From: Lactobacillaceae bacterium AF64-9pH9TA | GTDB taxonomy: Bacteria > Bacillota > Bacilli > Lactobacillales > Lactobacillaceae | Length of the DNA: 64,000 bases | Direction: 5' to 3' | Assembly: GCA_027681045.1 (NCBI GenBank) | Contig: JAQDCK010000002.1 | Span: 124,001-188,000, forward strand | Part shown: positions 51,081 to 61,685 of the stretch, piece by piece | How the letters are laid out: every line of letters starts with the position of its first letter | Numbering within the stretch: position 1 is the first letter of the stretch | The notes under the pieces: model-generated | The model's database searches: none | Seen by the model: the letters and a program-made list of their open reading frames with translations, nothing else | Told to the model about the DNA's origin: nothing | Program-made: the position numbers and the translations under genes

Positions 51081-52085
51081 GTGTTTGGATTAGGTTCAAA
51101 GAATATCGGTATTGACCTGGGTACCGCCAACACCCTGGTCTACGTTGAAGGCAAAGGCATCGTTTTGCGTGAACCTTCAGTAGTTGCCAAGAATACCAAG
51201 ACTGGCGAAGTTATTGCAGTTGGTTCAGAAGCCAAGGAAATGATCGGCAGAACTCCAGGCTCAATCGTGGCTATCCGCCCGATGAAGGACGGGGTTATCG
51301 CTGACTATGACACGACCGCGGCCATGCTTAAGTACTTTATGGGCAAGACGGTCGGCAATTCCAAGCCTTCAGTCATGATCTGCGTGCCTTCAGGTGTTAC
51401 TGAAGTTGAAAAGCGCGCTGTTATCGACGCTGCGCGGGTGGCTGGGGCCAGAGAAGCTTACGTGATTGAAGAACCATTCGCCGCAGCTATTGGTGCCGGT
51501 TTGCCGGTTATGGAACCAACTGGTTCCATGGTCGTTGACATCGGTGGTGGTACGACTGACGTAGCTACTATTTCCCTGGGCGGGATCGTTTCTTCAACTT
51601 CCATTCGCCAGGCTGGTGACAAGTTCAACCAAGCAATCACCAACTTTGTGCACGGCAAGTACAATCTGCTGATCGGTGAAAGAACCGCTGAAGACATCAA
51701 AATCCAAATTGGTTCAGCTTCTGTTGAAGCAGCCAAGGAAATCGAATCAATGACCATCCGCGGCCGGGACCTGGTGTCAGGCTTGCCAAAGTCATTGGAA
51801 ATCAGTGCCGTTGACGTTGCAACTGCTATTCAAGACGTTGTTCAAGACATCATTGTTGCGATCAAGGAAACCTTGGAATTGACTTCTCCTGAAATTGCCG
51901 CAGACGTAATTGACCATGGTATCGTCCTGACCGGTGGTGGTGCCCTGCTCAAGAATTTACCAGAAGTCATCTCTGACGCGACCAAGGTGCCTGTCTTCAT
52001 CGCTCAAGACCCGCTTGACTGTGTAGCAATCGGTACCGGTGAATCTTTGAAGCACCTGGACGTAATGCGGAAGACTAGCAGATAA
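51081..52085 (+). CDS. mreB: Rod-shape-determining actin homologue MreB
   Basis: The 334-residue protein starts at GTG behind AAGGAGA. Phosphate loops [13 protein letters not shown] and [12 protein letters not shown] and [13 protein letters not shown] are canonical MreB. It organises the elongation machinery with MreC and MreD, encoded next. Position after radC matches the usual radC-mreBCD order. Confidence 0.96.
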   Translation: MFGLGSKNIGIDLGTANTLVYVEGKGIVLREPSVVAKNTKTGEVIAVGSEAKEMIGRTPGSIVAIRPMKDGVIADYDTTAAMLKYFMGKTVGNSKPSVMICVPSGVTEVEKRAVIDAARVAGAREAYVIEEPFAAAIGAGLPVMEPTGSMVVDIGGGTTDVATISLGGIVSSTSIRQAGDKFNQAITNFVHGKYNLLIGERTAEDIKIQIGSASVEAAKEIESMTIRGRDLVSGLPKSLEISAVDVATAIQDVVQDIIVAIKETLELTSPEIAADVIDHGIVLTGGGALLKNLPEVISDATKVPVFIAQDPLDCVAIGTGESLKHLDVMRKTSR

Positions 52086-52093
52086 GAAATAAG

Positions 52094-52118
52094 AAAACCG
52101 GCCTCCGGGCCGGTTTTT
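52094..52118 (+). terminator. Hairpin between mreB and mreC
   Basis: AAAACCGGCC-TCC-GGGCCGGTTTTT is a strong terminator-like hairpin inside the mre cluster, so it probably lowers mreCD relative to mreB. Confidence 0.8.
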
Positions 52119-52135
52119 ATATTGGATGGGTGTTT

Positions 52136-52987
52136 ATGAAGAATTTTTTTCAAAACAGAAAAATGCTGGCGGCTTTCGGGACCGTGGCGGTTTTGGCAGC
52201 CCTGCTGGGCTCAACGGTGATGCTGAGAAACAACCTGAGCGCGCCGCTTTTGATCCAGCGCCTGGGCAATGACATCGTCTCCGTGGGCTCAAGAATCGTG
52301 AGCGTGCCGGTTTCCTGGTTTACTGACGGAATCGACAGCGTCAAGGATTTGCAGAACGCGGCTGACGAAAACAGTCACTTAAAAAAGAAGGTGGCTGAGC
52401 TGGCCCAGGTCGAAGCCAGAAATGCTGCCCTGGAAAAGGAAAACAAGCAGCTGAAAGCTGCTGCTGGGATTAAAAAGACCTTGACCGGCTACACAACCAC
52501 GACTGCTTCAGTAATTTCCCGCTCCAGCGACAGCTGGTCAGAAGTTTTGACCATTGACAAGGGCAAGAGCTCCGGCTTGAAGAAGGACATGGCGGTCATG
52601 TCCGGCGGCGGGGTGATTGGCCGGATCCTGGAAGTCGACGCGGCCACCAGCAAGGTAGAACTGATCACCACGACTGACAGCTCAGCCAACCGTTTTGCCG
52701 TGCAAGCCACGACAGACACGGGCAAGTTTTTGCATGGGATCATCAGCGTCCAGTCAAACGGCACTTTGACCTTTACCCAGGCCTCCAGCTCAAGCAAGCT
52801 GAAGAAGGGGACCAAGGTCTACACTAGTGGCTTAGGCGGGACTTCGCCAAAGGGGCTCTTGATCGGGACGGTGGCAGAAACCACAAAGGACAGCTTTGGC
52901 CTGTCTGACTTGATCAAGATCAAGCCGGCCGGCAATTTGAGCGACGCGTCCGTGGTAACGGTCGTCAAAAGGAGCGTGGCTGGCTAA
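52136..52987 (+). CDS. mreC: Rod shape-determining protein MreC
   Basis: The 283-residue protein has an N-terminal membrane helix (residues 10-27), a coiled coil (near 68-105) and the extracellular beta domain. It links MreB to the synthases outside. ATG 52136 is preferred to the GTG at 52130. It shares a base with the mreD ATG. Confidence 0.92.
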   Translation: MKNFFQNRKMLAAFGTVAVLAALLGSTVMLRNNLSAPLLIQRLGNDIVSVGSRIVSVPVSWFTDGIDSVKDLQNAADENSHLKKKVAELAQVEARNAALEKENKQLKAAAGIKKTLTGYTTTTASVISRSSDSWSEVLTIDKGKSSGLKKDMAVMSGGGVIGRILEVDAATSKVELITTTDSSANRFAVQATTDTGKFLHGIISVQSNGTLTFTQASSSSKLKKGTKVYTSGLGGTSPKGLLIGTVAETTKDSFGLSDLIKIKPAGNLSDASVVTVVKRSVAG

Positions 52988-53526
52988 TGCGGATTTTCAA
53001 GCAATGGGTTTTGGCCATCGCCCTTTACCTGGCTCTGGTTGTGGAGGGGACCCTGTCCGTTTACCTGCAGCCGGCCTTGACTTACCAGCACGGCCGGGCC
53101 GGTCTTTTGATCCTGCCAATTGCCGTTTTGATCATCGCTTATGAAGATGAGAGAAATGAAAAGGAAATCTGGCTGGCCCTGGCGGCCGGAGTAGTTGCCG
53201 ACCTCTACTTCTGGGGGATCATCGGGATCTATACCTTTATCCTGCCGGCCCTGTCGGCTTTTGGACGCTGGTATGCCCGGGTCTTTCCGGAACTCTTCGT
53301 TTTCCGCCTGCTGGGCAATATTTTGGCCATTACCGTCAGCTGCCTTTACACCTGGCTGGTCTTCCGTTTGATTGGCTGGACGGACTTGACCTTGAAGGCC
53401 ATCGGCTTCAGCCTCTTATACACGGCCGGCTGGACGACTGGGATCAGCCTGGCAACTTACTGGCTTTGGGCCAAGCTGGCCAGATCTTATCCTTTCTTGG
53501 TTGACCTGGACAATTACCGGTATTAA
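52987..53526 (+). CDS. mreD: Rod shape-determining protein MreD
   Basis: The 179-residue protein has five to six membrane helices and the order fits MreD. It is translationally coupled to mreC. Confidence 0.9.
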   Translation: MRIFKQWVLAIALYLALVVEGTLSVYLQPALTYQHGRAGLLILPIAVLIIAYEDERNEKEIWLALAAGVVADLYFWGIIGIYTFILPALSAFGRWYARVFPELFVFRLLGNILAITVSCLYTWLVFRLIGWTDLTLKAIGFSLLYTAGWTTGISLATYWLWAKLARSYPFLVDLDNYRY

Positions 53527-53532
53527 TGAGCA

Positions 53533-53568
53533 CAAAAAAGCGGCCAGCGTGAAGCTGACCGCTTTTGA
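53533..53568. terminator. Bidirectional terminator between mreD and the DUF4044 gene
   Basis: Hairpin AAAAGCGGCCAGC / GCTGACCGCTTTT between convergent genes; the T run is better for the minus strand. Confidence 0.75.
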
Positions 53569-53581
53569 GCGTATTGCCGGT

Positions 53582-53704
53582 TTATTGGGCAGTTAAGTAG
53601 TAAAGAACTGAGGCTGCCACGCCAAAGAGCGTGATCAAAGCCATCAAGACTACCATGAAATTCTCAATCTTTTGGAATGTTGACTTTTTCTTTTTACGTG
53701 CCAT
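53582..53704 (-). CDS. DUF4044 family small membrane protein
   Basis: The 40-residue protein begins MARKKKKSTFQKIENF and has one hydrophobic helix (MVVLMALITLFGVAASVLYYL). AGGAGG lies at good distance before ATG. The Lys-rich start and length match DUF4044 proteins of lactobacilli, often near the dcw cluster. Function unknown. Confidence 0.8.
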   Translation of the reverse strand: MARKKKKSTFQKIENFMVVLMALITLFGVAASVLYYLTAQ

Positions 53705-53821
53705 AGAAGCCTCCTATATGAGAGTGATTATAACCTTTTTGGCGGCGATTTGCAATTTCCTTGCTGCACTTTAAGGGAAAAATAAAAATGTGCTAAACTA
53801 GCTAGCAGATGGAGGAAAATT

Positions 53822-54151
53822 ATGCTGATGATATTCTTATTGCCGGTCTTTGGCCTGGCTTGTGCCTACCTAGTCAATCTGATCTGGCCCAGAGCTGCCT
53901 TTAGAGGCTATGACGTCATGCCCTTCTTTTTGATCTATGCCTGCCAGCTGATGACCAATTTAAAGGGCGTGCAATCCTTTTTACCGGCCGGCTTTTTGCT
54001 TTACTTCATATTGATATTGCTGGCCGCCATCAGATGGGCCATGATCAACAAGAACATTTCCTTAGGGAAGATGTTCCGCCAGTTCTGGTCCTACCTGGAT
54101 GCCTGCAGTTTCTTTTGGTATTGCGGATTGCTTTTGGTCGTTATGATCTGA
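53822..54151 (+). CDS. DUF3397 family membrane protein
   Basis: The 109-residue protein has about four membrane segments and matches DUF3397 proteins, which precede mraZ in lactobacilli. GGAGG precedes ATG. Function unknown. Confidence 0.8.
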   Translation: MLMIFLLPVFGLACAYLVNLIWPRAAFRGYDVMPFFLIYACQLMTNLKGVQSFLPAGFLLYFILILLAAIRWAMINKNISLGKMFRQFWSYLDACSFFWYCGLLLVVMI

Positions 54152-54156
54152 CAAAT

Positions 54157-54197
54157 TACTGTCAGCCGCTTTGCGCGGCTGGCAGTTTTTTAATTTT
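54157..54197 (+). terminator. Terminator of the DUF3397 gene
   Basis: Hairpin ACTGTCAGCCGC / GCGGCTGGCAGT with a T run separates this gene from mraZ. Confidence 0.88.
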
Positions 54198-54226
54198 TTC
54201 GGAAATCTGCTTGTGTTTTTCAGATA

Positions 54227-54256
54227 TTGTGGTTTAAAGTGGGGATTTGTGGTAAA
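54227..54256 (+). promoter_or_regulatory. Probable MraZ operator: three 10-bp GTGG direct repeats
   Basis: GTGG occurs at 54229, 54239 and 54249 within 10-base units of form [TA][TA]GTGG-NNNN; a degenerate fourth unit (TTGT) follows at 54257. MraZ of other bacteria binds spaced direct repeats with a GTGG core upstream of its own gene. The site lies 27 bases before mraZ, so autorepression of the dcw cluster is likely. Confidence 0.75.
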
Positions 54257-54282
54257 TTGTTAACAGAAGGGAGGAGCCTGCC

Positions 54283-54714
54283 ATGTTCATGGGCGAATAC
54301 CAGCACAATTTGGACGCCAAAGGCCGTTTGATTATCCCGGCAAAACTGCGTGAACAGATTGGGCCAGCCATGGTTTTGACCCGGGGCATGGAAGGCTGCA
54401 TTTTTGGCTATCCTCTGACCGAATGGGCCAAGATCGAGGCCAAACTGGCCAAGCTTCCCTTGACGAAGAAGAACGCGCGGAGTTTTACCCGGATGTTTTA
54501 TTCCGGCGCCATGGAAGGCGAATTCGACAAGCAGGGGAGAATCAACTTGTCCCCCACCTTGAAGAAGCATGCCGGCCTGGTCAAGGAATGCGTCATTGTC
54601 GGCGTCTCCAACCGGATTGAAATCTGGGCCAAGGAGCGCTGGGAAGAGTATTCTGACGAAGCCAACGAAAGTTATGATGAAATTGCGGAAGATTTGGACG
54701 ATATCGAGTTATAA
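54283..54714 (+). CDS. mraZ: Transcriptional regulator MraZ
   Basis: The 143-residue protein has two SpoVT/AbrB-like halves, [20 protein letters not shown] and [15 protein letters not shown], each with the conserved D-x-K/Q-G-R motif. It assembles as a ring and binds the repeats upstream. GGGAGG precedes ATG. Confidence 0.96.
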   Translation: MFMGEYQHNLDAKGRLIIPAKLREQIGPAMVLTRGMEGCIFGYPLTEWAKIEAKLAKLPLTKKNARSFTRMFYSGAMEGEFDKQGRINLSPTLKKHAGLVKECVIVGVSNRIEIWAKERWEEYSDEANESYDEIAEDLDDIEL

Positions 54715-54716
54715 AG

Positions 54717-55661
54717 ATGGAATTTAAGCATACTAGCGTGTTATTGCACGAAACAATCGACAACCTGGCCCCACAAAGCGGCGGCACTTACGTAGATGCC
54801 ACCTTCGGCGGGGGCGGGCATGCAAGATACCTGCTTAGTAAGCTGGACAAAGGAAATCTGATCGGTTTCGACCAGGACCAGTACGCGATTGACACCGCCC
54901 AGAGCAATTTTGCTGCCTTTTTAAAAGGAGACAGCCAGCCTCGCCTGCAGCTGGTCCACAACAACTTCAGCCATTTAAAAGAAGAACTGGCCAAGCTGGG
55001 GATTAGCGGCATTGACGGCATCTACTACGACTTGGGTGTTTCATCTCCGCAATTGGACCAGGCTGAGCGCGGTTTTTCCTACCGTTTTGACGCAAGGCTG
55101 GACATGCGGATGGACCAGAGTCAGGACTTTGATGCTTACCAGCTGGTCAACCAGTATGACCAAAAGCAGCTGGCTGACGTCCTTTACCGCTATGGCGACG
55201 AGAAGTTTTCCCGGCAGATCGCTAGAAAGATCGTTGAAAGAAGACGGGTCAAGCCGATTGCAACTACTTTTGAGTTGGTTGAGATCATCAAGGAAGCAAT
55301 TCCGGCCGCAGCCCGCCGCAGCGGCGGCCACCCGGCCAAGAAGAGCTTCCAGGCCATCCGGGTGGAAGTCAACCACGAGCTGGACGTTTTGCAGGCATCT
55401 TTGGAAGAAGCCATCGGACTGCTTAATCCTGGCGGCCGGATCAGCGTTATTACCTTCCAGTCTTTGGAAGACAAGATCGTCAAGCAGACCTTCAAGAAGT
55501 ATTCAGAAGTTGAAATTCCCCGCGGTATGCCAGTTGTGCCCGAAGGGATCAAACCAACTTTACGCCTGGTCAACCGCAAGCCGATCACGGCCAGCGAAGA
55601 AGAACTGGCGGAAAACAACCGGTCACACAGTGCAAAGTTAAGAGTAGCAGAGAAATTATAA
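54717..55661 (+). CDS. rsmH: 16S rRNA (cytosine-1402-N4)-methyltransferase RsmH
   Basis: The 314-residue protein has the SAM motif YVDATFGGGGHAR and the conserved YYDLGVSSPQLD and RISVITFQSLED segments. It methylates C1402 of 16S rRNA. It begins two bases after mraZ. Confidence 0.96.
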   Translation: MEFKHTSVLLHETIDNLAPQSGGTYVDATFGGGGHARYLLSKLDKGNLIGFDQDQYAIDTAQSNFAAFLKGDSQPRLQLVHNNFSHLKEELAKLGISGIDGIYYDLGVSSPQLDQAERGFSYRFDARLDMRMDQSQDFDAYQLVNQYDQKQLADVLYRYGDEKFSRQIARKIVERRRVKPIATTFELVEIIKEAIPAAARRSGGHPAKKSFQAIRVEVNHELDVLQASLEEAIGLLNPGGRISVITFQSLEDKIVKQTFKKYSEVEIPRGMPVVPEGIKPTLRLVNRKPITASEEELAENNRSHSAKLRVAEKL

Positions 55662-55672
55662 AGAGGACCACA

Positions 55673-56029
55673 ATGGCTGGAAACACAGTTAGAAAATATA
55701 ATTATGAACCAGAAGAGGAAGCCCGGAAAAGTCCTCGTTTGGTGGTTGACCCGCAGAAGGTGCCATACTCAGCTTTTGAAAAGCTGCTGGCAGTTGTGGG
55801 CCTGCTTGGGGCAGTTGCTTTGATTACCTTGAACGTGTCTGCCAGCGTTTCGGCGACTTATGCCCAGCGGCAGTTAACTAACGTCAAGGAATCAATTACC
55901 AAGCAAAAAAACGCAACGGCTGACTTACAGCAGGAAATTGGCGAGTTGTCGTCAAATACCCGCTTGAACAAGATCGCCCAAAGTCAAGGACTGAAGTTGC
56001 GTGAAAATAACATTAGGACAATTCGCTAA
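55673..56029 (+). CDS. ftsL: Cell division protein FtsL
   Basis: The 118-residue bitopic protein has one helix (near residues 41-62) and an extracellular coiled coil ending SNTRLNKIAQSQGL. It partners DivIB and DivIC at the septum. The stop shares a base with the next ATG. Confidence 0.88.
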   Translation: MAGNTVRKYNYEPEEEARKSPRLVVDPQKVPYSAFEKLLAVVGLLGAVALITLNVSASVSATYAQRQLTNVKESITKQKNATADLQQEIGELSSNTRLNKIAQSQGLKLRENNIRTIR

Positions 56030-58191
56030 TGAAGAAGACCACTAATTTAAGAAAAATAAAATCCAGAGCACACGGCTATCGCTTTACAGTTGGGAGAATT
56101 CTAGAGCTAGTCGTTGCTTTGGTTTTTCTTTTTTTTGCTGGCCGCATGCTCTATCTGTCGATTTCCAAGACCATTGACGGCCAGGACATCAACAAGAGAA
56201 CTGCCGCGATTTATCGGCGAAACACTGCTTTGACGGCTAACCGGGGCACGATTTATGACAAGAACGGCTTGATCATTGCCCAGGATTCCCACACCTACAC
56301 GGTTTACGCGATTTTGGACAAGACATATGTCGACTCCAATAAGAAACCGCTCTATGTCCAGGACAAGGAGAAAACGGCTGAAAAGCTGGCTATGGTTTTG
56401 CCGCTTTCCAAGGCGAAAATCCTCAAGTATCTGAATCCTAAGAATAAAAATACCTTCCAGGTTCAGTTCGGGACGGCCGGATCCGGCTTGACCTTGACTG
56501 AGAAAAAGAAGATCCAGGCCATGCACTTGACTGGGATCAAGTTCATGGAAACGCCGTCGCGCTTGTATCCAAACGGGGTTTTTGCCTCAAACGTGGTCGG
56601 CTACACGGTTTCTGAGACCAATTCCAAGACCCAGGCCACGGAACTGGAAGGGGTAACTGGGCTTGAAGCCTACTTTAACAAGATCCTCAAGGGGACCAAC
56701 GGTTATGAGACCAGCATGGTCGATTCTTCAGAAAACCAGCTGCCAAGCGGGTCCCACTCCTACAAGGCAGCTAAAGACGGGGATAATCTCTACTTGACGA
56801 TTGACTCTCAGCTACAGAGTGCCCTGGAGTCCTACATGAGCAAGGTGCAGAAGAACTACACGCCGAAAGCCATGACGGCGGTTATTGAAGACTTGAAGAC
56901 CGGGAAGATCCTGGCTGCTTCCCAGCGGCCAACCTTCAACTCCCAGACCAAGGCCGGAATCAGCAAGGCGGGCAGCAACCTCCTGGTTCAGTCTAGCTAC
57001 GAGCCAGGTTCTGTTTTCAAGATCCTGTCCCTGGCGGCTGCGGTCAACAGTGGCAACTATAATCCCAAGGCATACTACCGGTCAGGATCGATCACTGTTT
57101 CCGGTTCCACCATCTATGACTGGCAGAAGTCTGGCTGGGGAACGATTCCGTTCTCCCAGGCCTTTCCGCACTCCAGTAACGTCGGGATGGTCTACCTGGA
57201 AAAGAAGATGGGAGCCAAGCTCTGGCGCAAGTACCTGGAGATGTTCCGCATTACCCACAAGACCGGGATTACCCTGCCAGGTGAAGTTTCCGGCAGCCTG
57301 TCTTTCTCAAGTCCGGTTGACCAGGCGGTAACTTCCTTTGGTCAAGGGGTCACGGTCAACGTCATGCAGATGATGCAGGTATACAGTGCCCTGGCCAACA
57401 ACGGGCAGATGGTCAAGCCGCAACTGGTGGAAAAAATTACCAATTCTTCGGGCAAGACGGTCAAGAGCTACAAGGTCCAGAAGGTTGGCAAGAAGATTTT
57501 TACGGCCCAAACCAGAAAAGTAGTCATTCAGAACATGAAGAAGGTTTTGGACAAGGAAATCGGGACCGGCCACACCTACTACATGAAGGGCAAGGACTTC
57601 GGAATCAAGACCGGGACGGCCCAGATTGCCAAGTCAACAGGCGGCTACATGACCGGGGACCGGAACTACATCTTCTCAGTCATGGGGATTACCCCAACTG
57701 ACAATCCCCGTTACTGCATCTACTTGACCATGAAGCAGCCAAGCAAGCTGGGCAGCGGAGCCGAAACTATCCTGGCCCAGATCTTTAAGCCGATGATGAG
57801 CCGGCTGGTGCTTTTGAACAAGGGGGACAAGTCAGCTTCTGCCGTAGTCAAGGTGCCGAAATTTACCGGCATGACTTATGCCAAGGCTAAAAAGACAGCG
57901 ACCTCAAATGGTCTCAACCTGGTCCGCCTGGGGACTGGTTCTAAAGTTCTCAGTCAAAAGGCAGCGGCGGGTGAAACGGTATCCGTCGGCAGCACTGTCT
58001 TTGCCTTGACTAGCGGCAAGATCAGCCTGCCGGATTTGACCGGCTGGACTGAAAGCCAGCTGGAGGCTTATGCCTCCCTGGCTGGAATCAAGCTGCAGCT
58101 GTCAGGCGGCGGCAAAGTTAAGTCGCAAAGTCTGGCTCAGGGGACGGTAGTTAAATCAGGAACGAAATTGAAAGTAGAGTTAAAGGAGTAA
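56029..58191 (+). CDS. ftsI: Division-specific penicillin-binding protein FtsI (PBP2x type)
   Basis: The 720-residue class B PBP has a membrane anchor, a dimerisation domain and a transpeptidase domain with Ser328 in SVFK, HSSN and KTGTAQ, then two PASTA domains in the last 125 residues. It cross-links septal peptidoglycan. Two PASTA domains resemble Streptococcus PBP2x. Confidence 0.94.
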   Translation: MKKTTNLRKIKSRAHGYRFTVGRILELVVALVFLFFAGRMLYLSISKTIDGQDINKRTAAIYRRNTALTANRGTIYDKNGLIIAQDSHTYTVYAILDKTYVDSNKKPLYVQDKEKTAEKLAMVLPLSKAKILKYLNPKNKNTFQVQFGTAGSGLTLTEKKKIQAMHLTGIKFMETPSRLYPNGVFASNVVGYTVSETNSKTQATELEGVTGLEAYFNKILKGTNGYETSMVDSSENQLPSGSHSYKAAKDGDNLYLTIDSQLQSALESYMSKVQKNYTPKAMTAVIEDLKTGKILAASQRPTFNSQTKAGISKAGSNLLVQSSYEPGSVFKILSLAAAVNSGNYNPKAYYRSGSITVSGSTIYDWQKSGWGTIPFSQAFPHSSNVGMVYLEKKMGAKLWRKYLEMFRITHKTGITLPGEVSGSLSFSSPVDQAVTSFGQGVTVNVMQMMQVYSALANNGQMVKPQLVEKITNSSGKTVKSYKVQKVGKKIFTAQTRKVVIQNMKKVLDKEIGTGHTYYMKGKDFGIKTGTAQIAKSTGGYMTGDRNYIFSVMGITPTDNPRYCIYLTMKQPSKLGSGAETILAQIFKPMMSRLVLLNKGDKSASAVVKVPKFTGMTYAKAKKTATSNGLNLVRLGTGSKVLSQKAAAGETVSVGSTVFALTSGKISLPDLTGWTESQLEAYASLAGIKLQLSGGGKVKSQSLAQGTVVKSGTKLKVELKE

Positions 58192-58198
58192 TAGATCG

Positions 58199-59158
58199 AT
58201 GCAAGCAAGTTTGATTGCTTTTATGATTTCACTGGTATTAAGCGCCTTGCTTTTGCCATGGCTGATCATCTGGATGAGAAGCCACGACGAAGGCCAGCAG
58301 ATCCGGGATGAAGGGCCGAAATGGCATGAAAAAAAGTCGGGGACCCCGACCATGGGGGGCACGATCTTCGTGCTTTCAGCCGCGGTCGCAACGATCGCCA
58401 TCTGCGCGTATAAGGGTCAGCTGACCAAGACGGTCTGGATTTTGTTAGTTGCTCTTTTGGGCTACGGGGTTATCGGCTTCCTGGATGACGGCTTAAAGCT
58501 CTTTTTCAAGCGGAACCTGGGTCTTAGAGCCTGGCAAAAAATGGCCCTGCAGCTGGTCGTAGCTGCCGGGATCGTTTTGCTGGCAGCCAGTGACAACTTT
58601 GACTTTGGCCTCTACCTGCCTTTTGCCGGGGTGGTCAAGAACATGGCCCTCTTTACCTTGTTTGAAGTCTTCTGGCTGGTCGGCTTTTCAAACGCCGTCA
58701 ACCTGTCAGATGGTCTGGACGGCCTGGCAACCGGGCTGTCCTTTATCGCTTACGGTACCTATGCCTGGCTGGCTTTTAAGAGCCGGAATTTTGGCGTTCT
58801 GGTCTTCTGTATGGCGGTAATGGGGGGCTTGGCCGCCTTCTTCATGTTCAACCACAAGCCGGCTAAGATCTTTATGGGGGATGCTGGTTCCCTGGCCCTC
58901 GGGGGCGGGCTGGCAGTGGTCAGCATCTTCTTGGGCCGGCCATGGTCCTTGCTTTTGATCGGGATCGTCTTTGTCTGTGAAACGGCCAGCGTTATTTTGC
59001 AGGTCGCTTCGTTTAAGACGACTGGCAAGCGGATTTTTAAAATGACGCCAATCCACCACCACTTTGAAATGCTGGGCTGGTCCGAATGGAAGGTCGACCT
59101 GGCCTTCTGGCTGGTTGGACTGATTGGTAGCGGAATTTATTTGATGATTTGGGGATAA
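58199..59158 (+). CDS. mraY: Phospho-N-acetylmuramoyl-pentapeptide transferase
   Basis: The 319-residue protein has about ten membrane helices and MraY motifs: [22 protein letters not shown] and HHHFEMLGW. It makes lipid I from UDP-MurNAc-pentapeptide and undecaprenyl phosphate. Confidence 0.97.
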   Translation: MQASLIAFMISLVLSALLLPWLIIWMRSHDEGQQIRDEGPKWHEKKSGTPTMGGTIFVLSAAVATIAICAYKGQLTKTVWILLVALLGYGVIGFLDDGLKLFFKRNLGLRAWQKMALQLVVAAGIVLLAASDNFDFGLYLPFAGVVKNMALFTLFEVFWLVGFSNAVNLSDGLDGLATGLSFIAYGTYAWLAFKSRNFGVLVFCMAVMGGLAAFFMFNHKPAKIFMGDAGSLALGGGLAVVSIFLGRPWSLLLIGIVFVCETASVILQVASFKTTGKRIFKMTPIHHHFEMLGWSEWKVDLAFWLVGLIGSGIYLMIWG

Positions 59159-59165
59159 TTAAACG

Positions 59166-60548
59166 ATGAAAGAAATCGATAAATATGCTGGTAAAAACAT
59201 TCTTGTTTTAGGTCTGGGCCGGAGCGGCTTCGCGGTCAGCAAGCTGCTCCTCAAGCTGGGCGCGCGCCTGACTTTAAATGACAAGGCAGACCTGGCTGCT
59301 GACCCTAAAGCCAAGCAGTTGGCTGACCTGGGCGTCAGAGTAATTGGCGGCAGTCACCCAGTCGACCTGTTTGACCAGGAAAAGTTTGACTACCTGGTTA
59401 AAAATCCCGGCATCCCTTACGAGAACCCGATGGTGGCCAAGGCCAGCGAAAAAGGGGTTCCCATCATTACTGAGCCTGAAGTTGCTTTAAGTGCCAGCGA
59501 ATCGCCTTACGTCTGCGTAACCGGGTCAAACGGCAAGACCACCACGGTCATGCTGACCCAGCAGATCATGGACCACTACCTGCAAAAGCAGGGCCACCAC
59601 GCTTACGCGGTCGGCAACATTGGCTGGCCGATTTCTGAAGTAGTTTTAGACCAAGCCGGCCCAGATGACCTTTTGGTCGTGGAAATGTCCAGCTTCCAGT
59701 TGATGGGGGTAACCGACATTGAACCAAAGGTAGCGGCTATCGTTGACATCTACAACAATGTCCACCTGGACTACCACAAGACTTTTGACAACTATGTTGA
59801 CGCCAAGCTGAACGTTGGCCGCTTCCAAAAGGAGAGCGACTACTTCCTGGCCAACTTTGACCAAAAGGACATCCTGGCTAAAGAAGAAAAGGCAACTAAG
59901 GCCAAGATTCTGACCTTCAGTGAAAATGATCCAGCCGCTGATTTCTACATCGGCCAGGACTACTTGATGCACGGCGAAGAAAAGATGATGAAGATTGCCG
60001 ACATCAAGCTGCCGGGGATCCACAACTTGCAAAACTCCCTGGTTGCCATCGGCATCAGCAGCCTGATGGGGGCGGGCAAGGACGACATCGCGGCCGTTTT
60101 GTCCACCTTTACTGGGGCTGAACACCGCCTGCAGTATGTGACCACCCTTGACGGGGTCAAGGTCTACAATGACTCCAAGTCAACCAACATTGAAGCGGCC
60201 ACCGTGGCCATCCAGTCCTTCAAGGAGCCGGAAGTCCTTTTGGCTGGGGGCCTGGACCGGGGCTTTGTCTTTGACTCCCTGGTTGAACTGTTTAAAAAAC
60301 ACGTCAAGGCCATCGTAACTTACGGGGAAACCCGCTACCTGCTGGCTGACGCGGCCAGAAAGGCCGGGATGAAGACCATCGTGGTCGTTGACAACCTGCA
60401 TGAAGGGGTTAAGGCAGCATCCAAGCTGACTGAAGCAGGCGACGTCCTGCTCTTTTCACCGGCCTGCGCTTCCTGGGACCAGTTCAAGACCTTTGAAGAA
60501 CGCGGCGAATATTTTGTCAAGTATGTAAAAGAATTGGAAGAGAAATAA
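59166..60548 (+). CDS. murD: UDP-N-acetylmuramoylalanine-D-glutamate ligase
   Basis: The 460-residue protein has the ATP loop TGSNGKTTT, EMSSFQL and the EHRLQYV and NDSKSTN blocks that separate MurD from other Mur ligases. It adds D-Glu in the cytoplasm. Confidence 0.97.
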   Translation: MKEIDKYAGKNILVLGLGRSGFAVSKLLLKLGARLTLNDKADLAADPKAKQLADLGVRVIGGSHPVDLFDQEKFDYLVKNPGIPYENPMVAKASEKGVPIITEPEVALSASESPYVCVTGSNGKTTTVMLTQQIMDHYLQKQGHHAYAVGNIGWPISEVVLDQAGPDDLLVVEMSSFQLMGVTDIEPKVAAIVDIYNNVHLDYHKTFDNYVDAKLNVGRFQKESDYFLANFDQKDILAKEEKATKAKILTFSENDPAADFYIGQDYLMHGEEKMMKIADIKLPGIHNLQNSLVAIGISSLMGAGKDDIAAVLSTFTGAEHRLQYVTTLDGVKVYNDSKSTNIEAATVAIQSFKEPEVLLAGGLDRGFVFDSLVELFKKHVKAIVTYGETRYLLADAARKAGMKTIVVVDNLHEGVKAASKLTEAGDVLLFSPACASWDQFKTFEERGEYFVKYVKELEEK

Positions 60549-60549
60549 A

Positions 60550-61662
60550 ATGAGAGTTATTTTTTCTGGTGGCGGCACTGGCGGCCACATTTATCCCATC
60601 ATGGCCTTGATTGAACGCTTGAAGGAAGAAGGCATTTGCCAAGACGATGAGATTTTGTTCGTTGGCACCAAGAAGGGGCTGGAATCCAAGATCGTGCCTG
60701 CCGCCGGGGTTAACTTTAAGACCATCGACATCCAAGGCTTTGACAGAAAGCACCTGTTGAACAATGTTAAGACTATCCAGCTCTTTTTAAAGGCGACTAA
60801 GCGGGCCAAGGAAATTCTGGCTGACTTTCAGCCGGACGTTGTCCTGGGCACTGGCGGCTACGTCAGCGGGGCGATTGTCTACGAAGCCAGCAAGATGAAG
60901 ATTCCGACCATGATCCACGAGTCCAACTCCGTGGTCGGGGTGGCCAACAAGTTCTTAGGCCACTACGTGGACAAGATCTGCTATACTTTTGATGACGCGG
61001 CCAAGGAATTTCCAGAAAAAAAGAAGCTGGTCAAGACCGGCAACCCGCGTTCCCAGCAGGTTTTGAGCTTAAATGCCAAGCCGGTTGACCTGGCAGGCGA
61101 TTTGGGCCTTAACCCCCAGATCCCGACTGTCCTGGTCTTCGGGGGTTCCCGGGGTGCCTTGGCCATCAACCGGGTCATGCTCAAGTCTTTGATGGAGCTG
61201 AAGAAGAAGCCTTACCAAGTGATCTGGGCAACGGGGACTTACTACTATGACGCGATTGAGAAAAAGCTGGCTGATGTTGACTACGGCGACTCCATCAAGG
61301 TCATGCCGTATATCGCCAACATGCCGGGCCTTTTGCCGGAAATGACCTGCGTTGTTTCCCGGTCCGGGGCAACCAGCCTGGCTGAGTTCACGGCCTTGGG
61401 CGTGCCAGTCATCTTGATTCCTAGTCCTAACGTGACCCACAACCACCAGATGAAGAATGCCATGGACCTGGAAAAGGCCGGAGCGGCTTTGGTGATTGCG
61501 GAAGATGATCTGAACGAAAACACCTTCGTGTCCTCCATCGATCACCTGCTTTTGGACCAGAGCTATGCCGAAAAAATGCGGCAGGCTTCCACGGCCTTGG
61601 GCGTGCCCGATGCATCTGACCAGGTCATCAAGGTCATGAAGGAAATTGCCAAGAAGAACTGA
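60550..61662 (+). CDS. murG: Lipid II synthase MurG
   Basis: The 370-residue glycosyltransferase has the N-terminal GGGTGGHIYP loop, LGTGGYVSG, and the donor site SRSGATSLAEF. It adds GlcNAc to lipid I at the inner membrane face. The start is one base after the murD stop. Confidence 0.96.
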   Translation: MRVIFSGGGTGGHIYPIMALIERLKEEGICQDDEILFVGTKKGLESKIVPAAGVNFKTIDIQGFDRKHLLNNVKTIQLFLKATKRAKEILADFQPDVVLGTGGYVSGAIVYEASKMKIPTMIHESNSVVGVANKFLGHYVDKICYTFDDAAKEFPEKKKLVKTGNPRSQQVLSLNAKPVDLAGDLGLNPQIPTVLVFGGSRGALAINRVMLKSLMELKKKPYQVIWATGTYYYDAIEKKLADVDYGDSIKVMPYIANMPGLLPEMTCVVSRSGATSLAEFTALGVPVILIPSPNVTHNHQMKNAMDLEKAGAALVIAEDDLNENTFVSSIDHLLLDQSYAEKMRQASTALGVPDASDQVIKVMKEIAKKN

Positions 61663-61685
61663 TAATAAACGATTAGGAGGAAGCA

